64,000 bases of DNA from Spirosoma sp. KUDC1026 (GCF_013375035.1 NZ_CP056032.1:5330001-5394000); one strand, 5' to 3'. Shown: positions 28,174 to 36,487, numbered from the stretch's first letter. Notes: generated from the letters alone by a model not told the origin. Numbers and translations: made by a program.

Positions 28174-28622
28174 ATGCATACTAAACAAGCGTATCAATCT
28201 GAATTTAAAGGTAATTGTGGCCCAATGGGCCGGGGTAAATTTGGTGGTCCCTGGGGTCGCGGCAAGTTCGGCGGCTTCTGGGCGCGTCAGGCAGGCGCTT
28301 TTGGTCAGCCTCCCGTAAACATTGAAGAAAACGGCTCGGAATACGTTATTTCGCTCTTCGCGGCCGGACTTCGGAAGGAGAACGTAACACTCACGGTGAA
28401 AGACGACGTCCTGCGGATTGCTCACCCGGAAGTAACTGCCGATACGTCGGCCAAATACACGTACCAGGATACAGCCAGCTTGGCTTTGAACGGTCGTTCC
28501 AACTAAACGGCAAGGTGCTGACGGATGGTATCTCGGCCAGCTATGCCGATGGTATTCTTCGGGTCACACTCCCAAAGAATCCGGAAACCAACGCCCCGGC
28601 GCAGACGATTAACGTAGCCTAA
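28174..28622 (+). pseudogene. Hsp20/alpha-crystallin small heat-shock protein, frameshifted
   Basis: The first frame (28174-28506) gives a Gly/Phe-rich N-terminus and the front of an alpha-crystallin domain (VNIEENGSEYVISLFAAGLRKENVTLTVKDDVLRI), then drifts and stops. The next frame resumes FERSFQLNGKV and ADGILRVTLPKN, the conserved back of the domain with the L-x-V type motif, and stops at 28622. Adding one base near 28468-28470 (CAGGAT to CAGGAAT) restores YQEYSQLGFERSF and a 149-codon protein of normal Hsp20 length. So either a one-base deletion has inactivated the chaperone or the assembly has an error. The surrounding codons look undecayed. Confidence 0.8.
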
Positions 28623-28632
28623 CGACACGCTT

Positions 28633-28689
28633 GTTTTGACAGGATTGCAGGATTTCAGGAGAGCTATTGTCCTGCAATCCTGTCAAAAC
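28633..28689 (+). terminator. Hairpin after the Hsp20 gene
   Basis: Perfect 20-bp arms (28633-28652 and 28670-28689) with a 17-nt loop, ending CAAAAC. The arm is built of 8-nt units (AGGATTGC, AGGATTTC, AGGA), like other octamer palindromes here. It begins 11 bp after the restored Hsp20 stop and may double as terminator. Confidence 0.65.
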
Positions 28690-28866
28690 ATAGCTCCATC
28701 TGGCCTGGCTTGGCGCCATCCATCCCGAAACCAGCGATGTTGGGCACTCGTTGCGTCGAATTTTCCTTATGCCTATGATTCTCCCCGTTTCAGTCGCCGA
28801 TTTCCGGTGTCAGCCGTGAGTACCTTATCTGCCAACATACCGACCAATTACCGCCTGGCGCTGGCC

Positions 28867-29472
28867 ATGAACGCGAACGATCAGCAACCATCTGCCCGCA
28901 GTTCCAGGCCGGACGCCCGTCAGCTCAGCGATACCATTCGCCGGGAGCAGGGGCGCTTGCTGGCATTTATCCGCAAACGACTGCCCGCGCCGGAAGATGC
29001 CGAAGACGTCATGCAGGACGTATTCATGGAGCTACTGGAAGCCTACGAGCTGGCTAACCCCATTGAGCGCGTAGCGTCGTGGCTATTTGCGGTGGCCCGG
29101 AATAAAATCAGTGACTGGTACCGGCGCGACCGGTCCAACAGTACCCGCACGATTTCGCTGGATGAGCCCGTCGGCGACGATGATCCGGACTCACCCGTAC
29201 TCATGGAGTGGCTGGCGGTAGTCGACGGGGGTGGTCCGGAGAGTGAATTTTTTCGCGAGACGTTTATGGATGCCTTAACGGATGCCTTGGCCGAACTCCC
29301 CAGCGATCAGCGCGAGGTATTCGTGCAGCACGAACTCGAAGGAAAAAGCTTTAACGACATGGCCGACACCTGGAAGGTGCCTCTCAACACCCTACTGTCC
29401 CGGAAGCGGTATGCCGTGCTCCATCTCCGCAAACGCCTGCGCAACCTCTACGACGATTTTTCAATCGACTAA
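28867..29472 (+). CDS. ECF-type RNA polymerase sigma factor
   Basis: 201 aa from ATG 28867 (MNANDQQPS); the open frame extends further left but through the hairpin and non-coding-like sequence. Sigma region 2 spans about residues 25-95 (FIRKRLPAPEDAEDVMQDVFMELLEAY for core binding, VASWLFAVARNKISDWYRRD for -10 recognition). Region 4 lies at about 140-195 (LPSDQREVFVQHELEGKSFNDMADTW, then the HTH with LNTLLSRKRYAVLHLRKRL). The linker is long and acidic (DDDPDSP). No anti-sigma gene is next to it; the following small membrane protein is the only candidate partner. Confidence 0.88.
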   Translation: MNANDQQPSARSSRPDARQLSDTIRREQGRLLAFIRKRLPAPEDAEDVMQDVFMELLEAYELANPIERVASWLFAVARNKISDWYRRDRSNSTRTISLDEPVGDDDPDSPVLMEWLAVVDGGGPESEFFRETFMDALTDALAELPSDQREVFVQHELEGKSFNDMADTWKVPLNTLLSRKRYAVLHLRKRLRNLYDDFSID

Positions 29473-29494
29473 TCCGACTCCCTGCAAAAGGCCG

Positions 29495-29502
29495 TAATTT
29501 TG
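29495..29502 (+). promoter_or_regulatory. -7 box before the 29553 gene
   Basis: TAATTTTG, full match to TAnnTTTG, 50 bp upstream of the ATG, so the small membrane protein can be transcribed apart from the sigma factor gene. Confidence 0.4.
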
Positions 29503-29552
29503 CCGTTACTAACTTCCTTAACAAACCGGAACGTTTTACTTTCTACTATCCG

Positions 29553-29942
29553 ATGAATCGACCCCGTTTTCGTCAGGCACTACGTATTGCCATGTTCGCC
29601 ATCCTGTTTGCGGGGCTGGCTGGCTTTGCCGTGAAAACGCTCTGGAACGCGCTTCTCCCCGATATTACGGGCGTATCGACCATTACGTTCTGGCAGGCAC
29701 TGGGTTTGCTGGTACTCAGTCGGATTTTGTTTGGTGGTTTCGGACGCGGGCCTGCCGGCTGGAAAAACCACGGGCAACCGGGAGTTGACGGTGGAGATTT
29801 TAAATCAAAATGGCGCAGAAAAATGGCCGAGCGCTGGCAGAAAATGACCCCCGAACAACAAGCTCAGGCGCGTCAGCACTGGTGCAACCGCTGGCAGGGC
29901 GAAGACCGATGGGGTAACGACAAATCGAATGATCGGGAATAA
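29553..29942 (+). CDS. Small membrane protein with charged C-terminal tail
   Basis: 129 aa. Two predicted membrane helices (about residues 10-31 and 44-63), then a Gly/Trp-rich linker and a charged cytoplasmic-looking tail with KMTPEQQAQARQHW, which recalls the periodic LTPEQ-type helices of Spy/CpxP-like proteins without being a clear match. It follows the ECF sigma factor by 80 bp and could be a membrane partner of it. Unproven. Confidence 0.5.
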   Translation: MNRPRFRQALRIAMFAILFAGLAGFAVKTLWNALLPDITGVSTITFWQALGLLVLSRILFGGFGRGPAGWKNHGQPGVDGGDFKSKWRRKMAERWQKMTPEQQAQARQHWCNRWQGEDRWGNDKSNDRE

Positions 29943-30336
29943 GCTGGCGTTAATCTCAACTCATACCAGTCCCCAAGCTAGTATACTTCATTAATAGCGT
30001 AGTCAGTTATTCATTTTATTCATCTACGGTATCTTACGCCTTTACCCTCATTTCTCAAAGTGTCTCTCCTTTATAATCATCTCTTTGTCTTTCCAGGCTG
30101 TAGAAACACTGCCAAATAATATAACGGTAGCCATTTATGCAATGATGACTACGGCCTCAACCAGATTGTCTGGTCAATGCCCCTATTCTTCCACTTTGTA
30201 GTCTTCGATCAAAACTGACTTAGCTAAGGTTCTCTACATTGAGCTGGCAAACCGTTAACACTCTCAACAAGGATTAACCTTGATTATGAGCAACTTTTAT
30301 TTTAAATTTACAGTTGTAAAAATAAAAACGTAAAAA
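29943..30336. other. 394-bp AT-rich gap
   Basis: No credible ORF or RNA gene. It appears richer in A+T than the flanking genes and contains a short CAAGG-N5-CCTTG hairpin (around 30268-30282) and the promoter candidate at 30280-30310. It marks the left edge of a block with different composition. Confidence 0.5.
30280..30310 (+). promoter_or_regulatory. Promoter candidate of the DUF932-like gene
   Basis: TTG (30280-30282) and TAAATTTA (30303-30310, 7 of 8 to TAnnTTTG) with a 20-bp spacer. The ATG follows at 30337. Confidence 0.4.
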
Positions 30337-31311
30337 ATGACGTACATCAGCGCACAACCGGAGATAACGACATCCTGGGACGACATCTGTTTTCCGATAG
30401 AGCCGGTGCTGCTGGCGGATCTATTACCTGATTACGACATCATCGCTACCGACCGCCAAAAACTAATCGTGGGGCAACGGGCGGGCGGGCGTAAAACGTT
30501 GTTTGGTATTCAGAGCGCTGATTATACGATTATCCCCAATCGAGCTATCCAGGAAGTCGTTGATGAGCTAATTCCGGATTACCAGCTCCTGATTAAACAC
30601 ACCAACACAGGTGAGTTTAGTATCAGCATTATCTTGCCTTCATCACTGTCGGTAGGCAGTGAGCAATTACAGCGCAGCCTGACTATTACCAATAGCTACA
30701 ATGGGAAAACACCATTCAGTATTCAGGGGAAACCGCTGACGGCTCTATTAGATCCGGCAACGCATCTGGGCAGTAGCGTGTACCGCAACGTTTGTCAGAA
30801 CGGATTGCTGGGCTGGGCTGATACTTTTGTCGACCTGGCTACCTATCAAAACTGGTTGGGTCATCTGGCAAAGGGGCCGATAAAAACACCGGCGGTCAAG
30901 ACGCCGTCCTCTTCCCGATCACTACGGACAGCACCGGACATTCGTAAGCTTCATCAAAGTGCGCTAACAATCCCGCTTTTTCAGCAGCAACTGAATGAGT
31001 TACTGCTCGATCATCTAGCAACGGGCGTTACGTTAACGGCTACCGTATATGACCATTTTCAGCAAACAAACATAGTGGGAAATTATGAGCACGTTCTTCG
31101 GCAATTGCCTGTCCCTGTTCAGCTAGCTAAACAGGCTCGCGATCGGCTGCGGCTGGAAGAACGACTCTTGGACAAACCAGCCTCCTACTGGCTATTGTAC
31201 AATGCTGTCAATTATGCCTTGTTTACCAGCCGCAGCAGCCTAACACTCAACGATCGGTATCGTCTGGACGAGCGGGTGTTTCATCATCTGGCTGCTCAGG
31301 CTTACGCCTGA
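30337..31311 (+). CDS. DUF932-like (phage/plasmid-associated) protein
   Basis: 324 aa cytoplasmic protein. Several stretches fit the DUF932 family: the early beta-rich QSADYTIIPNRAIQEVVDEL, LTITNSYNGKTPFSI, the YRNVCQNGLLGWA block (family C-x-NGL pattern), and a C-terminal YWLLYNAVNYALFT. DUF932 proteins are common on plasmids, phages and integrated elements; their biochemical role is not established. It leads a three-gene AT-richer group with a TerB-like protein and a membrane sensor-like protein. The family call is from memory of motifs, not a search. Confidence 0.6.
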   Translation: MTYISAQPEITTSWDDICFPIEPVLLADLLPDYDIIATDRQKLIVGQRAGGRKTLFGIQSADYTIIPNRAIQEVVDELIPDYQLLIKHTNTGEFSISIILPSSLSVGSEQLQRSLTITNSYNGKTPFSIQGKPLTALLDPATHLGSSVYRNVCQNGLLGWADTFVDLATYQNWLGHLAKGPIKTPAVKTPSSSRSLRTAPDIRKLHQSALTIPLFQQQLNELLLDHLATGVTLTATVYDHFQQTNIVGNYEHVLRQLPVPVQLAKQARDRLRLEERLLDKPASYWLLYNAVNYALFTSRSSLTLNDRYRLDERVFHHLAAQAYA

Positions 31312-31371
31312 TCGCTGTTTCTACCCGCAGTGAATGTCCCCTGTTTATGTACCCTTTTAAACTCAACCGAT

Positions 31372-31725
31372 ATGTATTCACCTGATGTAGCCCTGGGATT
31401 AGGTAGCGTCGTTTATGCGCTAGCCAAGCTAGACGGAGATTTCCATAGAAAAGAAGCGCAGACTGTTCGATATCTGCTGGCTGATGAGCCGTATAGCGAC
31501 TTAGCCATCTGTGCCTGTTTTTTACGGGATAACGCGGGTGAGACTGTTGGTGAGGCCCGCGCATTTAGCCTGCGCCGGATGAGCGATAAACGCATTGAAT
31601 TAAACGCACAGACTAAAAAGCGGTTCATTGCTATCTTACTACGCGTGGCTCGGGCTCACGAAGGTATATCACGAGAAGAGCGGTCTTTCATTCGCCAGTT
31701 CTGGCGGGAATTACAACGGATTTAA
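31372..31725 (+). CDS. TerB-like small helical protein
   Basis: 117 aa from ATG 31372 (MYSPDVALGLGSVVYALAKLDGDFHRKE); an upstream GTG at 31330 adds residues that do not look coding. The pattern of LAKLDGDFHRKE near the N-terminus and HEGISREERSFI near the C-terminus resembles the paired acidic, metal-binding turns of TerB/DUF533 proteins linked to tellurite and phage resistance. No ter gene neighbours are present. The call rests on motif spacing alone. Confidence 0.45.
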   Translation: MYSPDVALGLGSVVYALAKLDGDFHRKEAQTVRYLLADEPYSDLAICACFLRDNAGETVGEARAFSLRRMSDKRIELNAQTKKRFIAILLRVARAHEGISREERSFIRQFWRELQRI

Positions 31726-31867
31726 GGATACTCACCTGGTTCCTTACCGCCTGTTACCGTAATACGTACCCAATTGACTACCACTCAGTCTACTGCACTA
31801 CGACAGTACCGGAAGGGATTCTGTCAATCTTATTAACGTCAATCGCACATGTCAACCTTCATACATC

Positions 31868-32503
31868 ATGACACCTTCTGCCAACACTCGTTCGCGCACG
31901 CGCTCTGTCTTGCTGATTATTTATTTAATAGGTCTGATTCTGACCAGTATCTTCTTGAGTCGCCGGCGGGCTCATAACGTTCAGGAAACCTCCTCTTCCA
32001 TCTTCGAAGATCGACTGTTACCAACGAACATGCTGGTCAATCTAACGGCAACTGTTTATCGCAAACGACTGCTGTTAGAGACCTACGTATTGGCAACTCC
32101 CCAACCGGATATAAATGCAACAGGAGCATCACTTAACCGACTCAACCGGCGAACGGATTCTTTACTGACAGAATTTAGTAAGACCTCGCTGACAGTTAAG
32201 GAGGCCGAACAACTGCGCTTATTGAAACAGCAGCTAGCCGTTTATAATCAATTGGAAGGGGAGTTATCAACTCATTTGCTTGATCAACAGACCGCCCAAA
32301 AAGCTCTGTTTGCCGGTAGTGGTAGTACAGCCTTTGGGCAGGTAGCTCAAACGCTCGATGAGCTGGCTAATCTACAGGTTCAGGTTGGTGAAGAACTACT
32401 GGCTGAATCACGTGGAGAGACCAATTACATCTATGTCCTTACGGCGTTACAAATCGGATTGGTGCTGCTGATCGGGCTGAGTTTGTTCTGGTATCGCTTT
32501 TAA
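31868..32503 (+). CDS. Membrane protein with four-helix-bundle (MCP-type) sensor domain
   Basis: 211 aa. A transmembrane helix at about residues 12-30 and another at about 187-208 bracket a periplasmic, strongly helical domain of about 155 residues, the layout of the 4HB_MCP ligand-binding module of chemoreceptors and kinases. The chain ends five residues after the second membrane helix (FWYRF), so there is no HAMP, kinase or methyl-accepting output domain. It may signal through another protein, or be a truncated receptor. Confidence 0.55.
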   Translation: MTPSANTRSRTRSVLLIIYLIGLILTSIFLSRRRAHNVQETSSSIFEDRLLPTNMLVNLTATVYRKRLLLETYVLATPQPDINATGASLNRLNRRTDSLLTEFSKTSLTVKEAEQLRLLKQQLAVYNQLEGELSTHLLDQQTAQKALFAGSGSTAFGQVAQTLDELANLQVQVGEELLAESRGETNYIYVLTALQIGLVLLIGLSLFWYRF

Positions 32504-32658
32504 CAAAGGCGCAGAACGGGAACGATTTGGCATTCCCGTTCTGCTTACGTTCCGATCAAGACAGTATAACAGCTAGATATAACTATACTGCGTCCCAGCA
32601 ATCAGCCCATCCTTACAGTTTACATCAATACTGGTTTGCCCGCCGGAAATAACCTTAG

Positions 32659-32666
32659 TAAGTTTG
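32659..32666 (+). promoter_or_regulatory. -7 box before the 32690 gene
   Basis: TAAGTTTG, full match to TAnnTTTG, 24 bp upstream of ATG 32690. It excludes the in-frame codon at 32636 as start. Confidence 0.45.
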
Positions 32667-32689
32667 TACACTCGAAAAACGTACTACGT

Positions 32690-33112
32690 ATGATTCGCTT
32701 TTTCTTACTCGCTGGTTTATTGTCACTGGCTGGTGTGACGTCGGCCCAAACGACGACTCCTGCATCATCTACTGCGTCAGGGAACACTCTTTCATCCAGT
32801 GCGGCCAGCCAGACACCAACAACTGAGGCTGAAGCCAAAGCTCGTGATGCGGAATATGCCCAATGGAAAACCCGGTACGCTGCAAATCGGGCGTGGGTTG
32901 CCAATGAGATCAAGGAAATCCGCAGCGAAATTGCTACGCTGAAACAACGGAAACCGGGGGTTGACGAAACCTATTCCGATCTGCTCAACGGTTCCATCAA
33001 CAACTGGAACCGCGACCGGACCGACTACGGCGACCCCGAGCAATTTGCCGATTGTAAGGAGGTTCTTGTCAATCTGAAAACATCCGTTCGGAACGAACTG
33101 ACCAAAAAATAA
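32690..33112 (+). CDS. Secreted hypothetical protein
   Basis: 140 aa from ATG 32690. The signal peptide (MIRFFLLAGLLSLAGVTSAQ) is followed by a Thr/Ser-rich linker (about 21-50) and a charged helical region with KEIRSEIATLKQRKPG, probably coiled. Two late features are Trp-rich (NNWNRDRTDYGD) and a single Cys (FADCKEV). No family recognised. It converges on rtcB across a hairpin terminator. Confidence 0.55.
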   Translation: MIRFFLLAGLLSLAGVTSAQTTTPASSTASGNTLSSSAASQTPTTEAEAKARDAEYAQWKTRYAANRAWVANEIKEIRSEIATLKQRKPGVDETYSDLLNGSINNWNRDRTDYGDPEQFADCKEVLVNLKTSVRNELTKK

Positions 33113-33130
33113 GCTGTTTGGCTACGTAAC

Positions 33131-33186
33131 AACGGGGCGTTTGTGGAGGTCAGGTCAGGCTGATGTACCTCCACAAACACCCCGTT
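33131..33186. terminator. Bidirectional hairpin between 32690 gene and rtcB
   Basis: 20-bp arms (33131-33150 and 33167-33186) with one C-A mismatch and a 16-nt loop, between convergent genes. There is no clear T run. Confidence 0.6.
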
Positions 33187-33192
33187 AGTTTA

Positions 33193-34734
33193 TTAATCCT
33201 CCCGCCCTTCTTTCCGGTTTGCATCGGCCATGCGGACGATCTTAGGCGAAAACTTCGCCAGCACCGCTACGAGATCGCGCTGAGCATCGATTACGGTTTC
33301 GATGTTCTTGTACACCATCGGCGCTTCATCCAGGTCACTGCCAATCAATTGAATTCCGGCTTCCCGAAGCGCCTGATCCAGCATGGGCCGCGTAATGGAT
33401 GAAAAAGCTTTGGTGCGCGACATCAGGCGACCCGCTCCATGTGAGGCAGAATTCAGCGAATCGGCATTACCCAATCCACGAACGACAAAGCCCGGCTGTG
33501 TCATCGATCCCGGAATAATACCCAATACGTTGCTCCCGGCAGGGGTTGCCCCCTTGCGGTGAACAATCACCTCACATCCGTCCGCTAATTGCTCTTTCCA
33601 GGCAAAATTGTGGTGGTTCTCGATCATTACCAGCGGTTGTTCGTTCAGTGCTTTTGCCAGCTTGTTGTGGATTTCGTGGTGGTTTGCCGATGCGTACTCA
33701 CCAGCCAGATTCATCGCGATCCAATACTCCTGTCCTTCTTCGGTGTCCAGATCAAGCCAGGCCAGGTGAGCGGCTTCTTTTGGTAAGCGCGTCTTCTGCA
33801 TGGCTAGTTTGGAATAATAATTCGCTACGTTCCCCCCGAAGCCTCGTGAACCCGAATGCGAGAGTAGTGCCAGGTATGAACCCGGTGGCAGCGTCAGTCC
33901 CGCCTGATCAGCGTTCGTTTCGTGTTCGTAAACGTCGATGATCCCCCACTCGACAAAGTGGTTGCCGGTGCCGGAACTGCCCAGTTGACGATACGCTTTG
34001 TCTTTCAGGTCACGAATCACTTTGGTAGCCTGCCACTCGGGTAAGTCCATCACGCTCTCGTCGAACTTTGCGCGGGTTTCGCCCCCGATTCCGAATTTAG
34101 TCTGCTCCACCAGTGACTTTTTCAGCAGCTGCGATTCCCGTTCCAGAAAAGCCGGTGGCAGATCGAATACCGACAGGCACATCCGGCAGGCAATGTCAAC
34201 ACCTACCGCGTAGGGAATGACGGTATTGGCTTCCGTCGCCAGAACGCCCCCGATGGGTAGACCATACCCCTGGTGAGCGTCGGGCATGAGCGCCCCCGCT
34301 ACCGAAATAGGCAGACTAGCCGCCGTGCGCATCTGTAGTAACGCGCCTTCCTCGATCTGATCCGCTCCGAATACAGCATAGGGCAATGGTTCCGGCCGTA
34401 GGTCGAACGCACTTTGCGCCTGTTTCTCGGCAGTGTCCAATACGTAAGGCGCTGGCTCAGCCGGCAGATAGGTTGCGCCTGCTTCGCTAAGTGGAACGGA
34501 AATCCCCTGTTTGTTCAGGTCATAAATTTGCCGGGCCAGATTCGTCACCTTGTTTTTTGAATACGCAAACTTCTTCGGGTCCCGGAGCAGTTGTGCCAGC
34601 ATGCCCATTACTTTTTCTTTGGAGTAGTCGGCCCGTTGTATAAGGCCGTTGGCAACACGAAGGAAAGACGAGTGTAACTCGTCGGGAATTGGTCCTAGCG
34701 TCAGAATATCGTCAATAATAATTAGAGGTTCCAT
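33193..34734 (-). CDS. rtcB: RtcB-family RNA ligase
   Basis: 513 aa. Joins 3'-phosphate or 2',3'-cyclic phosphate RNA ends to 5'-OH ends in RNA repair or tRNA splicing-type reactions, using GTP and Mn2+. Core motifs: GVDIACRM with metal ligands Asp180 and Cys183 (GVDIGCGM is usual, so the loop is slightly divergent), GTGNHFVEW (His259), HSGSRGFG (His293), ENHHNFAW (about 374-375) and HRKGATPAG with His392 as the guanylylated residue. An N-terminal extension of about 110 residues precedes the core. It is the second gene of a leftward unit with the slipin gene (62-bp gap) and is probably controlled by the divergent WYL regulator. Confidence 0.93.
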   Translation of the reverse strand: MEPLIIIDDILTLGPIPDELHSSFLRVANGLIQRADYSKEKVMGMLAQLLRDPKKFAYSKNKVTNLARQIYDLNKQGISVPLSEAGATYLPAEPAPYVLDTAEKQAQSAFDLRPEPLPYAVFGADQIEEGALLQMRTAASLPISVAGALMPDAHQGYGLPIGGVLATEANTVIPYAVGVDIACRMCLSVFDLPPAFLERESQLLKKSLVEQTKFGIGGETRAKFDESVMDLPEWQATKVIRDLKDKAYRQLGSSGTGNHFVEWGIIDVYEHETNADQAGLTLPPGSYLALLSHSGSRGFGGNVANYYSKLAMQKTRLPKEAAHLAWLDLDTEEGQEYWIAMNLAGEYASANHHEIHNKLAKALNEQPLVMIENHHNFAWKEQLADGCEVIVHRKGATPAGSNVLGIIPGSMTQPGFVVRGLGNADSLNSASHGAGRLMSRTKAFSSITRPMLDQALREAGIQLIGSDLDEAPMVYKNIETVIDAQRDLVAVLAKFSPKIVRMADANRKEGRED

Positions 34735-34796
34735 TGGAGAAAGTGGTTTCGTAGGGGTCTGACAGACAGCACCAACAGACTGATACGTTTTCAGAG

Positions 34797-35927
34797 TTAA
34801 GGTTTTTTAGTCGCGCGTTCGCGGACGAAAAGATGCTTGAGCTGATCGACCATTGAGCCATCGTTCGACACAGAGATCGAATTGATCTTATCAGCAATCT
34901 TCTCGACGTACTCCATTTCCTTCAGCTTCCAGAGCATTTCGTTGTCTTCCATCAGTTTGGCGGTGTTCAGCAGACTGCGGGTCGACGCGGTCTCCTCCCG
35001 GCGCATGATGCTGTTGGCCTGCGCTTTCTTTTCAGCCATGAGTACCTGGTTCATAATGTCGCGCATGTCGCCCGGCAGGATAATGTCGCGAACGCCACCG
35101 CCCCGCAGATCAACGCCCAGTTGAGCGGCTTTCTGCGTTGTGGCAGCCAGCACAAACGGTGCGAGTTCGCCTTTGCGGTCCAGCAGTTCATCGAGCGTCA
35201 GACCGCCAACATATTCCCGCAAAGCCAACTGAACGGCGACGTAGAGCTGCTTATCGTACTCCCGGTTTTCCACCAGTGCCTTAATGATGTCCCCAACCTG
35301 GTACTGCAGGTAGAAGCTCAGCCGCAGCGACGCTTTGTCTTTGGTCAGCATTTCCTGCCCCGACACTTCCATCTGTTGCTGGCGCGTGTCGGCCTTAACG
35401 ACCTGGATGGGCGTGCTATTTTTCCACCAGTGATACGTCCCCGGCGTTACGATCCGGTCAAATTTCCAGTCGATGAACAGGACGCCCCGTTCGTGCGCTT
35501 CGACCGTAAACGACCGAACGTAAGAAGATAATGATGTGGATAGAAGTGATGATAAAGCAATAGTATCCGGGATAACGATCTGGCTCAGATCGGCTTTGAC
35601 GTATTCGTACTGTTTGACGCCTTTCCAGAACGCCCATCGCCCGGCTGGTAGCACCGCGCGGAATAGTCGAACCGAGTCGGTTAGCTCATATTGCAGCGCG
35701 ATTTCGTTATTGGGCACCGTAATCACATCCAGTACAGCCGCTACGTCCGGGTACGTCATCAGGATAGCCAGATCGACTGGCGGATTCTGCAGCCGCTCCC
35801 CCCGGTTATAGGTATGTACCGTTTCGCCCGGCCAGAGCCAGTGCGTCCCTTCCGATAACAGTCGTTTAAAGCCTCCCTGTTTGAAGACCAGTCCGATTTG
35901 CCAGGTCTGAATGTGTACCGTTTTCAT
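34797..35927 (-). CDS. Slipin / SPFH (band 7) domain protein
   Basis: 376 aa. An SPFH/prohibitin-like domain spans about residues 10-290, with YHWWKNSTPIQVVKADTRQQQMEVSGQEMLTKD-type core (about 175-205) and REYDKQLYVAVQLALREYVGG. A charged helical C-terminal segment (about 290-345) probably drives oligomerisation. Unlike classic slipins it lacks an obvious N-terminal membrane helix, so it may attach peripherally. Slipin genes also sit next to rtcB in some proteobacterial RNA-repair operons, so this pairing looks functional. It follows a long structured leader on the same strand. Confidence 0.8.
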   Translation of the reverse strand: MKTVHIQTWQIGLVFKQGGFKRLLSEGTHWLWPGETVHTYNRGERLQNPPVDLAILMTYPDVAAVLDVITVPNNEIALQYELTDSVRLFRAVLPAGRWAFWKGVKQYEYVKADLSQIVIPDTIALSSLLSTSLSSYVRSFTVEAHERGVLFIDWKFDRIVTPGTYHWWKNSTPIQVVKADTRQQQMEVSGQEMLTKDKASLRLSFYLQYQVGDIIKALVENREYDKQLYVAVQLALREYVGGLTLDELLDRKGELAPFVLAATTQKAAQLGVDLRGGGVRDIILPGDMRDIMNQVLMAEKKAQANSIMRREETASTRSLLNTAKLMEDNEMLWKLKEMEYVEKIADKINSISVSNDGSMVDQLKHLFVRERATKKP

Positions 35928-36229
35928 GCTCGTATCGATTAATATGTAGTGTGTTCACGTTGGTAAAGTCAGTTTGAAGCTATCCGTTCAGTCAGGGCGG
36001 AAGCCGGGTTAGCGTCTGTTGCTGTACCGGGTTTTGCGTCATTTAGCGAATCGATTTGTCCTTCGGTGCTGGCATTTGCCAGGGCTGGAGAAACGGATCG
36101 AATCATAAGTACAGCGCAAGTACCGGTACGTCCGCAAACGCGGTGTCGGCCTGCTGGCTCGGGCTAAACTGTTACGTAGATGGACGAGCCAGCAACGTAG
36201 CGGGATAGCTTCCAACCGATTTCTGTGGT

Positions 36230-36282
36230 GGCCTTTTTAGAAGTGGCCGTCTTCGCTGGAGACCATTTTTAGAAGTGGTCAT
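36230..36282 (-). ncRNA. Two tandem look-alike hairpins in the slipin-rtcB leader
   Basis: On the minus strand the copies read GACCA-CTTCTAAAAA-TGGTC (36282-36263) and GGCC-ACTTCTAAAAA-GGCC (36250-36230), 33 nt apart, each preceded by GAAGA. The loop sequence is kept while the stem changes from A-T to G-C on both sides, so pairing is maintained. This supports a functional RNA structure rather than a simple DNA repeat. Role unknown. Confidence 0.5.
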
Positions 36283-36314
36283 CTTCCCATCCACCGGATC
36301 AACGTTATACCCGT

Positions 36315-36420
36315 TGACGCAGGAGTCGAACCTGCCTGTATCGACAGCAACCCGTCATTACCAACAGCATATCGAATCAGCCAGGGGCTACGACACTACG
36401 GGGCTTTGACACCCGCGTCA
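36315..36420 (-). ncRNA. Candidate tRNA-like structured RNA upstream of slipin-rtcB
   Basis: On the minus strand a perfect T-arm, GCAGG-TTCGACT-CCTGC (36335-36319), carries the invariant GTTCGANTC of tRNAs. Around it: a closing stem TGACGC (36420-36415) / GCGTCA (36320-36315) that shares two bases with the T-stem, a CGGG/CCCG arm (36415-36399), AGCC-CCT-GGCT (36389-36379) and CTGT-CGAT-ACAG (36347-36336). It does not fold as a canonical tRNA: there is no 7-bp acceptor with proper anticodon arm and no CCA. The T-arm next to rtcB recalls the tRNA-like module of the Y RNAs in Salmonella RNA-repair operons. The fold was done by eye. Confidence 0.4.
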
Positions 36421-36487
36421 GGTTTGATACGACTGTTCCTGTCGCGACGGCCCGTTTCCGAACCGCCGTGACAAAGGTTGGCGGCAT

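Noticed and set aside
36360..36420. Resemblance of GGCTGATTCGAT to the tmRNA 5' end
   Set aside because: The 3' part lacks the tmRNA acceptor and CCA, there is no tag reading frame or pseudoknot series, and the match is short.
36315..36420. Calling a canonical tRNA gene
   Set aside because: No 7-bp acceptor stem or 5-bp anticodon arm could be placed; only the T-arm is tRNA-like.
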